Assembly: GCA_022819905.1 (NCBI GenBank)
Contig: JAJEGJ010000053.1
Location: forward strand, 1 to 64,000
Length of the DNA stretch: 64,000 nucleotides
DNA from: Alphaproteobacteria bacterium
Lineage (GTDB): Bacteria > Pseudomonadota > Alphaproteobacteria > TMED109
Reading direction: 5' to 3'
Below are positions 51,809 to 62,084 of the stretch, one piece after another (the first letter of the stretch is position 1; every line of letters starts with the position of its first letter). Under the pieces are notes generated by a model. The model did not search any database, was not told the DNA's origin, and saw only the letters and a program-made list of their open reading frames with translations. The translations under genes were made by a program, and so were the position numbers.

Positions 51809-53020
51809 ATGGACCAGTCCAACACCCTCCGGAGCGGACCCGACGAGGACGGGCACTTCGGAACGTACGGCGGCAGATTCGTCGCCGAGACCCTGATGCC
51901 GCTGATCCTCGATCTGGAGGAACACTATGCGGCGGCCTCGCGGGACGAAGCGTTCTGGTCTGAATTCAACGATCTGCTCAAGCATTACGTCGGGCGCCCC
52001 AGCCCGCTGACCTTCGCGCCGCGCATCACCGAACGGTTCGGCGGCGCCAAGATCTATTTCAAGCGCGACGAGCTCAACCACACGGGGGCCCACAAGATCA
52101 ACAATTGCATTGGGCAGATCCTCCTGGCCCGGCGCATGAAGAAGACCCGCATCATCGCCGAGACCGGGGCCGGGCAGCATGGCGTCGCGACCGCGACGGT
52201 GTGCGCGCGGTTCGGCATGCCGTGCACGGTGTACATGGGCGAGACGGACATCGAGCGCCAGCAACCTAACGTCTTTCGCATGCGCCTGCTCGGCGCCGAG
52301 GTGCGCCCGGTGAGTTCGGGCACGCGCACGCTGAAGGACGCCATGAACGAGGCGCTTCGTGACTGGGTCGCGAACGTCGAGGACACCTTCTACATCATCG
52401 GCACGGTGGCGGGACCGCATCCGTACCCGGCGCTGGTCCGTGACTTCCAGGCCGTGATCGGCAACGAGGTGCGGGAGCAGATCGTGGAGGCCGAGGGACG
52501 GCTGCCGGACACGCTGGTCGCCTGCATCGGCGGCGGGTCCAATGCGATGGGGCTGTTTCATCCGTTCCTGGACGACCCCGACGTCCGTCTGGTCGGCGTC
52601 GAAGCGGGCGGCGAGGGCGTCGAGACGGGGCGCCATGCGGCCTCGCTCACGGCGGGGCGGCCCGGCGTGCTGCACGGCAACCGCACCTACCTGCTGCAGA
52701 ACGATGACGGCCAGATCAACGACGCGCATTCGATCTCGGCGGGCCTCGACTATCCGGGAATCGGGCCGGAACATGCCTGGCTGCACGATGTCGGGCGGGT
52801 CGAGTACGTGTCGGTGACCGACACCGAGGCGCTGGCGGCGTTTCAGCTCTGCACGGAGCTCGAGGGGATCCTGCCGGCGCTCGAGCCCAGCCACGCGCTC
52901 GCGCACGTGGCGAAGATCGCGCCGGACCTGCCGGCCGATCACCTGCTGGTCATGAACCTCTGCGGGCGCGGTGACAAGGACGTCTTTTCGGTGGCCGAGG
53001 CGCTGGGAGTCGAGTTGTGA
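51809..53020 (+). CDS. trpB: Tryptophan synthase beta subunit
   Basis: A 403-residue PLP enzyme condensing indole and serine to tryptophan. The ATG at 51809 gives [29 protein letters not shown]-type N-terminus. The PLP Lys lies in HTGAHKINN (about residue 91), and the phosphate-binding Gly-rich loop is GGGSNAMG (about 237). GPEHAWLHD and the C-terminal [14 protein letters not shown] are typical. It forms an alpha2-beta2 complex with the product of the next gene, whose GTG overlaps this stop. Confidence 0.96.
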   Translation: MDQSNTLRSGPDEDGHFGTYGGRFVAETLMPLILDLEEHYAAASRDEAFWSEFNDLLKHYVGRPSPLTFAPRITERFGGAKIYFKRDELNHTGAHKINNCIGQILLARRMKKTRIIAETGAGQHGVATATVCARFGMPCTVYMGETDIERQQPNVFRMRLLGAEVRPVSSGTRTLKDAMNEALRDWVANVEDTFYIIGTVAGPHPYPALVRDFQAVIGNEVREQIVEAEGRLPDTLVACIGGGSNAMGLFHPFLDDPDVRLVGVEAGGEGVETGRHAASLTAGRPGVLHGNRTYLLQNDDGQINDAHSISAGLDYPGIGPEHAWLHDVGRVEYVSVTDTEALAAFQLCTELEGILPALEPSHALAHVAKIAPDLPADHLLVMNLCGRGDKDVFSVAEALGVEL

Positions 53021-53844
53021 GCAACCGCATCGATGCGCGGTTCCGCCGGCTGGCCGAGGAACGCCGGGCCGGCCTGGTCACGTTCGTGACCGCCGGCGAC
53101 CCGAACCCCGCCGAGAGCCGGCGCATCCTGGCCGACCTGCCGCGGGCCGGCGCTGACGTGATCGAGCTCGGCATGCCGTTCAGCGATCCGATGGCGGACG
53201 GCCCGGCGATCCAGAAGAGCTCGCTGCGGGCCCTCAAGGCGGGTCAGACCCTGGCCGAGACGCTGGCGATGGTGGCCGAGTTCCGGTCCGGCGACGACGC
53301 GACGCCGATCGTGCTCATGGGGTACTACAACCCGATCTTCTCCTACGGGGTGGACCGGTTTCTCGAGGACGCGACCGGCGCCGGCGTGGACGGCCTGATC
53401 GTCGTGGACCTGCCGCCCGAGGCGGATTCCGAACTCTGCCTTCCCGCGCGTGCCTGCGGGATCGACTTCATCCGACTGGCCACCCCGACCACGGACGACC
53501 GCCGGCTGCCCAGCGTCCTCCGGAACGCGTCGGGCTTTCTCTACTATGTCTCGATCACCGGGATCACCGGTACACGCGTGGGGGAGTCGGACGTGGTGGC
53601 CGGGGCGCTCGCCCGCATTCGTGCCCATACCACCCTGCCCATCGCCGTCGGGTTCGGGATCAGAAGCCCCGAGCAGGCCTCGCGGATCGCCGAGACCGCG
53701 GATGCCGTGGTGGTGGGCTCGGCGCTTGTCGGCGCGGTCGAGCAAGCCCCCGGGAACGCCGCTGCCGCGGTCTCCGAGCTCGTGGAGGAACTGAAGGCCG
53801 GCGTGCTGTCCGCGCGAGGGGGTGCCCGGGGAGGTCGCGCATGA
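53017..53844 (+). CDS. trpA: Tryptophan synthase alpha subunit
   Basis: A 275-residue TIM-barrel enzyme cleaving indole-3-glycerol phosphate. It starts at GTG 53017, overlapping trpB by 4 nt. Catalytic Glu in [16 protein letters not shown] (about residue 49) and Asp in IVVDLPPEA (about residue 60s of the barrel) are present, and SVTGITGTR and [11 protein letters not shown] are the phosphate sites. The stop overlaps the accD start (ATGA). Confidence 0.95.
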   Translation: MSNRIDARFRRLAEERRAGLVTFVTAGDPNPAESRRILADLPRAGADVIELGMPFSDPMADGPAIQKSSLRALKAGQTLAETLAMVAEFRSGDDATPIVLMGYYNPIFSYGVDRFLEDATGAGVDGLIVVDLPPEADSELCLPARACGIDFIRLATPTTDDRRLPSVLRNASGFLYYVSITGITGTRVGESDVVAGALARIRAHTTLPIAVGFGIRSPEQASRIAETADAVVVGSALVGAVEQAPGNAAAAVSELVEELKAGVLSARGGARGGRA

Positions 53845-54743
53845 GCTGGCTGTCCGAATTCATCCGGCCCAAGCTGCAGGCAGTCGTGGGCCGGCAGGCC
53901 GTTCCGGACCTGTGGACCAAGTGCCTTGGCTGCGACCGCATGATGTTCCACAAGGAACTGGAGGCGCAACTCCGGGTGTGTTCGGCGTGCGGCCATCACC
54001 TGCAGATGCCGGTCAGCGCCCGCCTCGAGCTCCTGTTCGACGAGGGCAGCTACGAATTGATGGAGCTGCCGGCAGTCGAGGAAGACCCGCTGCGGTTCCG
54101 GGACCGCAAGCGCTATACGGAGCGGCTGAAGGTTGCCCGCGCGGAATCGGATGCCGCCGACGCGATTGCGGTGGCCACCGGGGAGATTGGCTTGCGTCCT
54201 TCGGTGGTCGCGGTGCTTGACTTCGGCTTCATGGGCGGCTCCATGGGGATGGCCGTCGGCGAGGGGCTGGTACGGGCGGCGGAATTCGCCAGGAAGCAAG
54301 GCCAGCCGTTGATCGCGGTCACCGCTTCCGGCGGCGCCCGCATGCAGGAGGGGATTCTCTCGTTGATGCAGTTGCCGCGCACGGTCGCGGCGATCGAGGA
54401 TGCGCGGGAAGCGGGCTGTCCGTACGTCGTGATCCTCACGCATCCCACCACCGGTGGAGTGACGGCGTCGTTCGCCATGCTCGGCGACGTGGCGCTGGCG
54501 GAGCCCGGTGCGTTGATCGGGTTTGCCGGGCCGCGGGTCATCGAGAACACGGTCGGCGAAACCCTCCCGGAGAACTTCCAGCGTGCCGAAAAGGTGTGCG
54601 AGCTCGGAATGATCGACGCCGTGGTGCCGCGCTCGGAGCTGAAGGCCACGCTGGTACGCATTCTCGCGCATCTGACCAACGTCCCCCTGCCGCCTCGAGA
54701 AGACACGACAGCGGGTTCCACCAGCGTTGCCGTCATCGCTTGA
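53841..54743 (+). CDS. accD: Acetyl-CoA carboxylase carboxyltransferase subunit beta
   Basis: A 300-residue subunit of acetyl-CoA carboxylase. The N-terminal zinc finger is CLGCDRMMF...CSACGHH (Cys pairs at about residues 33-36 and 52-55). The crotonase-like domain has [21 protein letters not shown] and [11 protein letters not shown] motifs. The ATG overlaps the trpA stop by 4 nt. accD-folC adjacent to trpBA is the standard order of many Alphaproteobacteria. Confidence 0.96.
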   Translation: MSWLSEFIRPKLQAVVGRQAVPDLWTKCLGCDRMMFHKELEAQLRVCSACGHHLQMPVSARLELLFDEGSYELMELPAVEEDPLRFRDRKRYTERLKVARAESDAADAIAVATGEIGLRPSVVAVLDFGFMGGSMGMAVGEGLVRAAEFARKQGQPLIAVTASGGARMQEGILSLMQLPRTVAAIEDAREAGCPYVVILTHPTTGGVTASFAMLGDVALAEPGALIGFAGPRVIENTVGETLPENFQRAEKVCELGMIDAVVPRSELKATLVRILAHLTNVPLPPREDTTAGSTSVAVIA

Positions 54744-56025
54744 CGCGCGGCTGACCCGCCTCGCCGAGCTTCATCCGCGATCCATCGACCTTTCGCTGGA
54801 GCGAATCCAGCACCTGCTTCGGAAGCTGGGCAATCCCGAGCGAGGTCTCGGTCATGTGGTGCACGTGGCCGGCACCAACGGGAAGGGCTCCGTCGTCGCC
54901 ATGCTGGACGCCGTGCAGCGGGCAGCCGGGCGCACGGTCAATGCCTACGTGTCCCCGCACCTGCTGCGCTTCAACGAACGGATCCTGATCGACGGGCAAC
55001 CCATCGACGACGGCGCCCTTGTGGCCGCGCTCGACGCGGCCGAGCAAGCCAATGCCGGCGCGCCGATCACGTTCTTCGAGATCACGACCGCGGCGGCGTT
55101 CCTGGCCTTTCGCGCGCGCCCGGCGGAGGTCACGCTCCTGGAGACCGGGCTCGGGGGACGCCTCGACGCCACCAACGTGGTGGAGCGGCCGGCGCTCACG
55201 GTGATCACGCCGGTCGGGCTGGATCATTGCGACCGCCTCGGCGCCACGTTGCCCGAGATCGCTGCCGAGAAGGCCGGGATCCTGAAGAAGGGGGTGCCGG
55301 CGGTGGTGGGGCGCCAACAGCCGCCGGCGATGCAGGTCATCGCCGAGCGCGCGGCCGCACTGGGTGTGCGGTTGCATCGCCATGGTGTGGAATGGCGTCT
55401 GCAGGCGGATGGAACACCGGCCCGGTACGTCGATGCGGCCGGCCGCCGGATGGACCTGCCCACTGCGCTGCCAGGCGCACACCAGGCCGAGAACGCGGCG
55501 ATCGTCGCCGCGAGCATCGCGCTGGTTCCGGAACTCGGCGTACCGGACGAAACCGCCGCCCGGGGATTCGAACGCGTGCGTTGGCCGGGCCGGCTTCAGC
55601 GACTGAAAGAAGGAAGGCTTGCCAAAATCGCTGCCCCGTCCGAGCTCTGGTTGGACACGGGGCATAACGCTGACGCAGCCAGAGTGCTTGCGGACTGGGG
55701 GCGGGAAGGCCCGCCGTTGCGGTTGATCGTCGGGCTCCTGACGACCAAGGACCCCGCTTCATTCTTCCGGCCGTTCCGCGGCGTTGCCCGGGACGTGGGG
55801 ACCGTACCGCTCGGATCGAGCGCTGCCGCGTGGTCGCCCGCTGAACTGGCCGATATCGCGCAAAGCGTCGGTCTGTGCGCCTCGCCACACGATTCACTGG
55901 AAGCCGCCGTGAGGCGGGCCGGCGGGACGGGGCAGCGTCAGAGGATCTTGATCGCCGGATCGTTCCTGCTGGCCGGGCAGGCGTTCAACTGTTCGGGGGT
56001 GGACGAAATCGCGATGGGCGGTTGA
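54727..56025 (+). CDS. folC: Dihydrofolate synthase / folylpolyglutamate synthase
   Basis: A 432-residue Mur-ligase-family enzyme adding glutamate to folate. The ATP loop HVAGTNGKGSVVAML is at about residues 45-59 (GTNGKGS signature), with LLETGLGGRLDATN following (metal and substrate site), and the C-terminal domain with WLDTGHNADAA. The best start is TTG at 54727, which overlaps the accD coding sequence by 17 nt; no other early start fits. It converges with trxA, 66 bp apart. Confidence 0.92.
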   Translation: MPSSLDARLTRLAELHPRSIDLSLERIQHLLRKLGNPERGLGHVVHVAGTNGKGSVVAMLDAVQRAAGRTVNAYVSPHLLRFNERILIDGQPIDDGALVAALDAAEQANAGAPITFFEITTAAAFLAFRARPAEVTLLETGLGGRLDATNVVERPALTVITPVGLDHCDRLGATLPEIAAEKAGILKKGVPAVVGRQQPPAMQVIAERAAALGVRLHRHGVEWRLQADGTPARYVDAAGRRMDLPTALPGAHQAENAAIVAASIALVPELGVPDETAARGFERVRWPGRLQRLKEGRLAKIAAPSELWLDTGHNADAARVLADWGREGPPLRLIVGLLTTKDPASFFRPFRGVARDVGTVPLGSSAAAWSPAELADIAQSVGLCASPHDSLEAAVRRAGGTGQRQRILIAGSFLLAGQAFNCSGVDEIAMGG

Positions 56026-56091
56026 AGAGAAGGGTGTGCCGGAGCCCCGCGCGCCCCTACCGGCAGCAACGGGGGGCCGGCGTACTGATGG

Positions 56092-56430
56092 TCAGGCGTC
56101 GGTGCCGGCCCCCAGCGAGTCGTCAATCCAGTTGTAGAGGGCCTGCTTGGAGACGGATCCCACCAGGCTGTCCACCAGCGTGCCGCCCTTGAACAGCATC
56201 ACGGTGGGAATGCCGCGCACCCCGTACTCGGTCGGCGTGGCAGGGTTGGCATCGATGTCGACCTTCGCGATCTGCAGCTTGCCTTCGTACTCCTTGCTGG
56301 CCTCGTCGAGAATGGGGGCAATCTGCTTGCACGGCCCGCACCATTCCGCCCAGAAGTCAACGAGAACCGGAATCTCCGACTCCAGTACGTCGGTCGCGAA
56401 TGAATCATCGGTAACTGCCTTCGTGCTCAT
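56092..56430 (-). CDS. trxA: Thioredoxin
   Basis: A 112-residue thioredoxin with the WCGPC redox site (about residues 32-36) in FWAEWCGPCKQIAP and the cis-Pro in GIPTVMLF (about 78). It reduces disulfides in the cytoplasm. In most Alphaproteobacteria trxA directly follows addA; here addA is about 6.9 kb away because glycan genes lie between. It starts about 180 bp from the epimerase gene, which is divergent. Confidence 0.95.
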   Translation of the reverse strand: MSTKAVTDDSFATDVLESEIPVLVDFWAEWCGPCKQIAPILDEASKEYEGKLQIAKVDIDANPATPTEYGVRGIPTVMLFKGGTLVDSLVGSVSKQALYNWIDDSLGAGTDA

Positions 56431-56611
56431 GGCCTCGGTCCTCGTTCAGATGCAACGGATGAATGCGTCGCGGAGTCTAGCGGCGGCGCGCTTCGGTTGC
56501 CTCCTCACCAGAAACATCGCGCACGCACATACGCATAGCGCTCCCGGTATTCTCGCCGGGGGAAACTGGACCCCAAACAGATTTCGGATCTTCCAATCGA
56601 GGTGCGTGTTT

Positions 56612-57592
56612 GTGAGCATATTGGTAACGGGAGTCGCCGGTTTCATTGGGTTTCACGTGGCAAAGAGACTTGCCGAGTGGGGTGAAGCGGTTCTCGGAGT
56701 CGACAACCTGAACGACTTCTATGATCCGATGTTGAAGGAAGCTCGTTTGCGGCAGCTCACACAGCTGGCAGGATTTACCTTTCGACGAGTCGACATCGCC
56801 GAGCCCAATGGATTGGATGAAGCGGCGCGGGGGATGGAAATCGACACCGTGATCCATCTTGCCGCCCAGCCCGGAATCCGCAACGCAGACCCCCGCGCCC
56901 ATGTACGCGACAACCTTCTGGGTCAAATTGAAGTCTTGGAATTCTGCCGCCTGCGCTCCGTGGGACATTTCCTGCACGCCAGCACCAGTGCGGTCTACGG
57001 GGCCAACCGGAAACTCCCGTACTCCGAGGGAGACCGCGTCGACGATCCGCTCTCCGTATATGCGGCGACGAAGCGTGGCGGTGAACTGTTGTCTCGGACG
57101 TATTCGGCCCTTCATCAACTTCCGGTTACCTCGCTCAGGTTCTTCACTATCTACGGACCATGGGGGCGTCCCGACATGGCCGCGTGGCTGTTCACTGACG
57201 CCATCCTTGCCGGACGGCCAGTTCGCCTTCATGGTCGTGGGAAAATGCGGCGGAGCTTCACGTATATCGACGACTTGGTCGACGGGATCGTCCGGGCTAG
57301 AAGCCGGGTTCCGGGATCGGGTGGGTCAGGTGCCAGGCATGCCGTCTACAATTTGGGGGACCCGGGCTCGGTGGACCTTGAACGCTTCGTGTCCATTCTG
57401 GAGGCTGCTATCGGCCGACCGGCTACCCGTGAGCATGTGGACGGAGCTCCGGGTGAAGTTGAACTCACCGCCGCCGACATTCGGTTGGCTGAAAAAGATC
57501 TTGGATTTCGGCCCCGCGTGTCGGTCGAGGAGGGCCTGAGGCATTTCGTGGACTGGTTCCGTCAATACCGGGAAGAGACGGTGGAGGGATAG
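56612..57592 (+). CDS. NAD-dependent epimerase/dehydratase, UDP-glucuronate 4-epimerase-like
   Basis: A 326-residue extended SDR enzyme starting at GTG 56612, with GAGGTG ahead of it; upstream in-frame codons overlap the trxA promoter. The nucleotide motif is GVAGFIG (about residues 8-14) and the catalytic YAATK is at about residues 150-154. The VDNLNDFYDPMLKEARL stretch is characteristic of UDP-glucuronate epimerases, and the LEVLEFCRL-like and STSAVYGANRKLPYSE segments support it. It would supply UDP-galacturonate for a surface polysaccharide or lipopolysaccharide. It is the first gene of the glycan island and is visibly less GC-biased than the neighbouring core genes. Confidence 0.82.
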   Translation: MSILVTGVAGFIGFHVAKRLAEWGEAVLGVDNLNDFYDPMLKEARLRQLTQLAGFTFRRVDIAEPNGLDEAARGMEIDTVIHLAAQPGIRNADPRAHVRDNLLGQIEVLEFCRLRSVGHFLHASTSAVYGANRKLPYSEGDRVDDPLSVYAATKRGGELLSRTYSALHQLPVTSLRFFTIYGPWGRPDMAAWLFTDAILAGRPVRLHGRGKMRRSFTYIDDLVDGIVRARSRVPGSGGSGARHAVYNLGDPGSVDLERFVSILEAAIGRPATREHVDGAPGEVELTAADIRLAEKDLGFRPRVSVEEGLRHFVDWFRQYREETVEG

Positions 57593-57798
57593 GAAGCCTC
57601 CCCTTCAGAAATCGAAAATAATGAACGGAACCCATCTGCATGCGGCAGCCGGGCAACGGCGTCCGGTGGCATACCGGCGACGAGGTCGCCAACCCCCGGT
57701 GCATCGTCCCAATGGTCGAGCTTGTCTAGAAATCTCAGATTTCTTGGCACAGTGAAACAAATTGAACTCAATCGCCGATACAGTATGAGCAAGCGTGC

Positions 57799-58578
57799 TC
57801 ATCTTCGCCCGACACCCATTCTGTCCTCCCTGATCCGACGTTGAAATTCCTGACGTCTAGACCATTCCCGCTGAACGCAATTGATTCCCCGGCGCCACAG
57901 CACGTATGCTGAATTTGCTTTTTCTCGATGTTGTAGGGGCGAAAGTACTCGATCTTCCGCAATCTGGGAATCGCCTCGGTCGTCATGAGCAACAACAGGC
58001 GGGTCCAGATGGAAGATGTTCAAGCCAGTCTCCCAGTAGTAGTTAATTGCTTGGTCAAGTTCCCAGGTCATTTTGGGGGTAGAGGCTAGGAACCGGCGCG
58101 CTGCTCCTCGAGTGATGACATAGCCTTCGGTTCCGAAATCGTGATAGCGCACACGCCCCACTCTATGCCCGGTTGAAAGCCGCATGGACGACACAAATTC
58201 TTTTTCTGGCGTGCGTCGGCTCAGCTTGACGATGTCGAAGGCGAGAGGCAGTTGCTCCAGCGCTGCAAGGACCGATGGGAGGTCTGGTGAAAGCTCCGCA
58301 TCATCCTCGAAGATCGCGAACACTTCCGTCCCGTTCTCTGCGACTTCCTGCATCACGCGACGCTGGCTCAGCCAATTGGCGATGGAGCCGTCGGCTTGTG
58401 GCTTCAAGCCCATGCGCTTCCGAGCGTTCCGGTCTACCTGGGCATACTGTTTCTTGGTCAGGTGCCTGCCGTCGACAGCCTCGTGAAATTCCACTTCCAG
58501 TCCAAGCTCGGTGAATTGCTGAAGCATGTAGCATCGACGGGCTTCAGCACGCGCCAGATTGATAACGAAAATGCGCAC
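57799..58578 (-). CDS. Glycosyltransferase family 25 protein
   Basis: A 259-residue cytoplasmic glycosyltransferase of the GT25 family, the group of lipooligosaccharide beta-galactosyltransferases. It begins at a GTG (58578) with AAAGGA upstream. INLARAEARR at the N-terminus, the EDDAELS metal motif (about residues 90-96), KLSRRTPEK and the late TEGYVITRGAARRFL, all typical of GT25, are visible. It adds a sugar to a lipid-linked or lipopolysaccharide acceptor. It stands 73 bp downstream of the next glycosyltransferase gene on the same strand. Confidence 0.8.
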   Translation of the reverse strand: MRIFVINLARAEARRCYMLQQFTELGLEVEFHEAVDGRHLTKKQYAQVDRNARKRMGLKPQADGSIANWLSQRRVMQEVAENGTEVFAIFEDDAELSPDLPSVLAALEQLPLAFDIVKLSRRTPEKEFVSSMRLSTGHRVGRVRYHDFGTEGYVITRGAARRFLASTPKMTWELDQAINYYWETGLNIFHLDPPVVAHDDRGDSQIAEDRVLSPLQHREKANSAYVLWRRGINCVQREWSRRQEFQRRIREDRMGVGRR

Positions 58579-58650
58579 ATGCGGGTCCTTTGCTGATCCA
58601 GCTGGGCTCGACTATAGGTCAGCCAAGAACAAACGTTTCACGCACCGACC

Positions 58651-59862
58651 TCAATTCGCTTTCATCAGGTCGTCCGCCATTCTGCGCGCCTGCCTTTCGC
58701 GTACTACGCCAAGGATCAAGCGTTCATAGCGCTCGATCGCATCGTCAACATCGAACGTCCGACCTCTATTCCGCAAAATCGCCTTGTCGGGCGGAGAATC
58801 AAGCGCATGACAAATTTCCCTCGCCAGTGCCGTCGCATCTCCAACGCGTACTAGGGGCCCAATTCGTCCGTTCTCGAGAATCTCTGCTGGTCCGTGTGGA
58901 CAGTCCGTACTTATGCATGGGCAGCCGCAAGCAAGCGCCTCGACAAGCACATTTCCGAAACCCTCATACCGCGACGATAGAACGAAGACCGATGCCCTTC
59001 GCATGAAAGGAAACGGATTGTCGACCCATCCGTTGAAACACACGCGGTCCGCAACCCCTAGCTTTCGAGCCCGTTTCTCCAGCCGCCTTCGCCAACGGCC
59101 ATCCCCAAGCACGATCAAGCGCATCGAACGGGTTCTTGCCGCCTCAGCAAATGCTTTCAGCAATGTCGGAAAATCCTTGACCCGCGACAACCTCCCGGCC
59201 GCCAGTACGATTGGCGGCCCGCCGTCATGTAGCCACGGATGACCTGCCTCTTCGTCGGCCAGCGCCTCTATGCAGTTGCTCACCACAGGGTTATAGATCC
59301 TTTCAACTAGCCCTTTCTTGAGCCCTAGCCTCGAGATCAGATCACCAGAAACACCGTCAGATACCGCGATGATCTTTTCTGAACTTGGAAACATTATCGA
59401 ATACAGGTAAAGGTACTTACGTGGTCGATTTGAAAGATTACTGTGCACGACCGGAACTATCGATTGGTCCCTTGATGAGAGATAACCTGCGATAAATGCG
59501 GCTACTTTCATTTTCGGCAGTGACGGAACGACACAGTCGGGGTTCTCTCGGTCGAGATACTTGGCGAATCCACGAGACTGCCCGACTAGCGTACCCGACA
59601 TGCAAAACGCAGCGCGCAGCCCAAATGCCCGCACCATAAGGCGACGGTCTTGAAGCCAGCCCCTGCGTTCTGGCCTCAGAACGAAATACCGCGCGCCCTC
59701 CGGTAATTCTATCCCTCCCACAGGTCCATCACGGAAAACCACCAGGTCGACCCTGTGGCCGCGTTCCAACAGTCCACGAGCAATTCGCAACGTAGTTCGT
59801 TCCGCACCTCCGCCCCACAGGTGTGGTATCGCTAGAGCTACATGAACCTGCTTTGCATCCAT
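58651..59862 (-). CDS. Glycosyltransferase family 4 protein
   Basis: A 403-residue GT-B glycosyltransferase. The N-terminal IPHLWGGGAERTTLRIARGL (about residues 13-32) is the acceptor-side motif, VLAAGRLSRVKDFPTLLKAFAEA the donor strand (about 225-247), and the SSRYEGFGNVLVEALACGCPCIS segment the E-x7-E signature of GT4 (about 310-333). It transfers a sugar from a nucleotide donor, likely in lipopolysaccharide or exopolysaccharide assembly. A partial, decayed copy of its C-terminal part lies just upstream in the genome (60130-60370). Confidence 0.85.
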   Translation of the reverse strand: MDAKQVHVALAIPHLWGGGAERTTLRIARGLLERGHRVDLVVFRDGPVGGIELPEGARYFVLRPERRGWLQDRRLMVRAFGLRAAFCMSGTLVGQSRGFAKYLDRENPDCVVPSLPKMKVAAFIAGYLSSRDQSIVPVVHSNLSNRPRKYLYLYSIMFPSSEKIIAVSDGVSGDLISRLGLKKGLVERIYNPVVSNCIEALADEEAGHPWLHDGGPPIVLAAGRLSRVKDFPTLLKAFAEAARTRSMRLIVLGDGRWRRRLEKRARKLGVADRVCFNGWVDNPFPFMRRASVFVLSSRYEGFGNVLVEALACGCPCISTDCPHGPAEILENGRIGPLVRVGDATALAREICHALDSPPDKAILRNRGRTFDVDDAIERYERLILGVVRERQARRMADDLMKAN

Positions 59863-60129
59863 TCCCTAAACGGCCCACCACCCATTGGTTTGGCTAGGAA
59901 CGCTCCCACCATTATCTCCGAGCTTGCCTACTACGTCAGGCTGCCATGAGTTGGCACGTTTCGACCGATTGAGTCGGCTCCCGTTCTGGTTCTGCGCAAC
60001 CACCTGAAGAACTCCGTTACCTTGGCTGCGCAGTGGACGACCATGGGATGCCCGCCGACTTCCAATAGCACGCCGGGCCAAATGTGGCGAACTCTTGGGT
60101 GCAAATGCTCAGTTGGAATAATGTGTTTT

Positions 60130-60370
60130 GTGAGCACAGAATGTAGCTTTCAGGGTGTCAATGGTGACATGTTCGTAACGCTCGATGACTCTGTCGAACG
60201 AGAACATTTCTGCTCTGGCTTGCTGGTCCCCCCCCTTTCGGGAATAATGGAGGATTGAAGCAGCTATTTTGACGGATTTCTGCAAGTCTGAACGGACAAT
60301 CGGCGGAGATGCATGGACAGCTGATTGCAATTGCTTCAGAGCGCACGTTACCAAATACCTCGAAGGGATA
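60130..60370 (-). pseudogene. Decayed C-terminal fragment of a GT4 glycosyltransferase
   Basis: On the minus strand, one frame encodes FEVFGNVRSEAIAISCPCIS ADCP...AEI (60370-60263), the GT4 donor-site signature. A second frame, further on, encodes FDRVIERYEHV (around 60200-60140), matching the FDVDDAIERYERL tail of the intact GT4 at 58651-59862. The two halves are in different frames and no intact N-terminus precedes them, so the gene is broken. It lies between the intact GT4 and the GT8 gene. Confidence 0.7.
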
Positions 60371-60456
60371 TGACTTGGCTAAATACGTGCACGACTCGTG
60401 TTGCGCCTCATAGAGTTGACGAGAATGCAAGAACAGATTGTTGGTTGAAGGTCCTC

Positions 60457-61401
60457 TCAAACCCCAAATACGATTCCAGTCTTGGCGTTGAACTCTCGAC
60501 ACGTGTTGGCGTAGTCCCTATAGGCTCGTCGAAACCTCAAGAGCCTTCTCCACCGCTTGATCCAAGGCTTTCTCCGCCCCATGAAATGCCATAGCTTCGG
60601 ATTTGTGGCGGCCTCCAGCATCTGCGCACGTAAGTCTTCCGAAATGTGCCGAAACTGGTGTTTGCGCATTTCAACATCTCTCACGATTCCGGGGCGCGTG
60701 TTCCACTTCAACGGGAACTGATGCCACCGACCTGCGAAGAACTCGTTCAATCGATCTTGGTCCGGCAGGCTATGCAGGTTGTGGATGTATGGGCGGAGTT
60801 CGTCCATGCTGGCCAGGTCGGCATGATCGGCAAAGTTGCTTCGAATAGTGTCGCAGTCCATAACTAGAACGCCGGAATTGAAATAGTTTTCACCGGGCAT
60901 AAATCCCAAGTTGAGAATTCGATCAATGTGGTTCCTCTTCTTGAGCTGCGCACGGGAAGGCTGAAACAAGTCCGATGCTCGCGTTTTGAGAAGCCTGTCC
61001 TCCAAGGTCACCTGACCAACATCCGTGCAAGCGCCGATGGGCATTCCGCCCAGATCTGCAGTCAATAGTTCCCAAATATCCCCCATGACCAAGGTGTCGG
61101 CATCAATGAACAGGCATCTCCCATGCATAAGGTGAGGCAAGAGCAGTGGCAGTAAACTGACTACTGGATAACCTGCGCCTGAACCAGAATATTCTTCGAA
61201 TCCGGTAGCATCAAAGTCCTTAACCTGAATAGGCAATCCACACTCTTCGCTAACCCGCCGTATCATGTCAAGACTATCTTCATTGATGGCTTCAACGTAG
61301 ATCGTAACACCAACTGACTTGCTGGCGTGCTTCCACACAGAGTAGATCGATACCAAGGCAGGTAGCACATAGTCTGCGTTCACGCCATAAATGATTTGCA
61401 T
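60457..61401 (-). CDS. Glycosyltransferase family 8 protein
   Basis: A 314-residue GT8 enzyme. The start is ATG 61401, preceded by GGAGGA at the right distance; the longer upstream in-frame start lacks a site. The N-terminal IIYGVNADYVLPALVSIYSV, the DxD motif FIDADTLVMGD (about residues 90-100), LNLGFMPGENYFNSGVLVM and the late PDQDRLNEFF and WHFMGRRKPW are all typical of GT8 (LgtC-like galactosyl- or glucosyltransferases). It likely builds lipopolysaccharide core. Its end overlaps the broken GT4 fragment region. Confidence 0.85.
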   Translation of the reverse strand: MQIIYGVNADYVLPALVSIYSVWKHASKSVGVTIYVEAINEDSLDMIRRVSEECGLPIQVKDFDATGFEEYSGSGAGYPVVSLLPLLLPHLMHGRCLFIDADTLVMGDIWELLTADLGGMPIGACTDVGQVTLEDRLLKTRASDLFQPSRAQLKKRNHIDRILNLGFMPGENYFNSGVLVMDCDTIRSNFADHADLASMDELRPYIHNLHSLPDQDRLNEFFAGRWHQFPLKWNTRPGIVRDVEMRKHQFRHISEDLRAQMLEAATNPKLWHFMGRRKPWIKRWRRLLRFRRAYRDYANTCREFNAKTGIVFGV

Positions 61402-61846
61402 TAGTCCTCCATTGTGCAAGGACTAGTGTTCTTGAAGCCAAATGGTGCCATGCCATTCCACCAAAAATGAAAAACGCGTGTAATGAAGAAACATCTCCCG
61501 CCGAGTGAATTCTAACTGGATGAGAAAGTAATCGATAAAGTGACCACAGCCGTAGCGTGTAGAGAAGAAATTTGACTTTACCCAGCCACCTGTCCGACGT
61601 TGCGTAAACGGTTGTTGTGTTTGCCGAGTACTGCAGCTTTCTGGTTGTTGGCTTAGTAGACTTGGAAGAGTACAAGAAATCGGTAATCAGCGCAACTGAG
61701 CCTTTTCTGGCGTCGGCGCCGATGTGATGCTGTTGTTCTCTATTTGGATGTTTGGAATAGTGACCGATAGAAATCAGGAAAAGATGATTGGGGAAGCCCT
61801 GAGGGAGTATTCTGATGTAGCGAGGGATCATGGTGGACCCGTTCAT
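61402..61846 (-). CDS. Unidentified reading frame upstream of the GT8 gene, probably decayed
   Basis: A minus-strand frame of about 148 codons with weak start context (longer frame ends inside the GT8 gene). It contains RWLGKVKFLLYTLRLWSLYRLL and HSAGDVSSLHAFFIF, which loosely recall the N-terminal half of GT4 enzymes. No complete motif is present. It may be a second glycosyltransferase remnant or a non-coding frame. Confidence 0.2.
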
Positions 61847-62084
61847 AACATTGTCGGCGGATACGGCTGGTCACGAGTAATTTGATCGGTGGGGAGACAA
61901 AAATGGGGGTGACCAGAGGGTTAGGCAGCGTGGCACTCAAGGACGACTGAGCAAATTCGCCAGTGTCGACAGCAATTCAACAGTTGAAAGCAATATGCAT
62001 AGAATACAAGACGCGGCCGGGGTCTTCCGTCGGATTTCTCGAGCCCGACGTAACGATGAATGTTGGTGGAACAGGGACAGCGGT

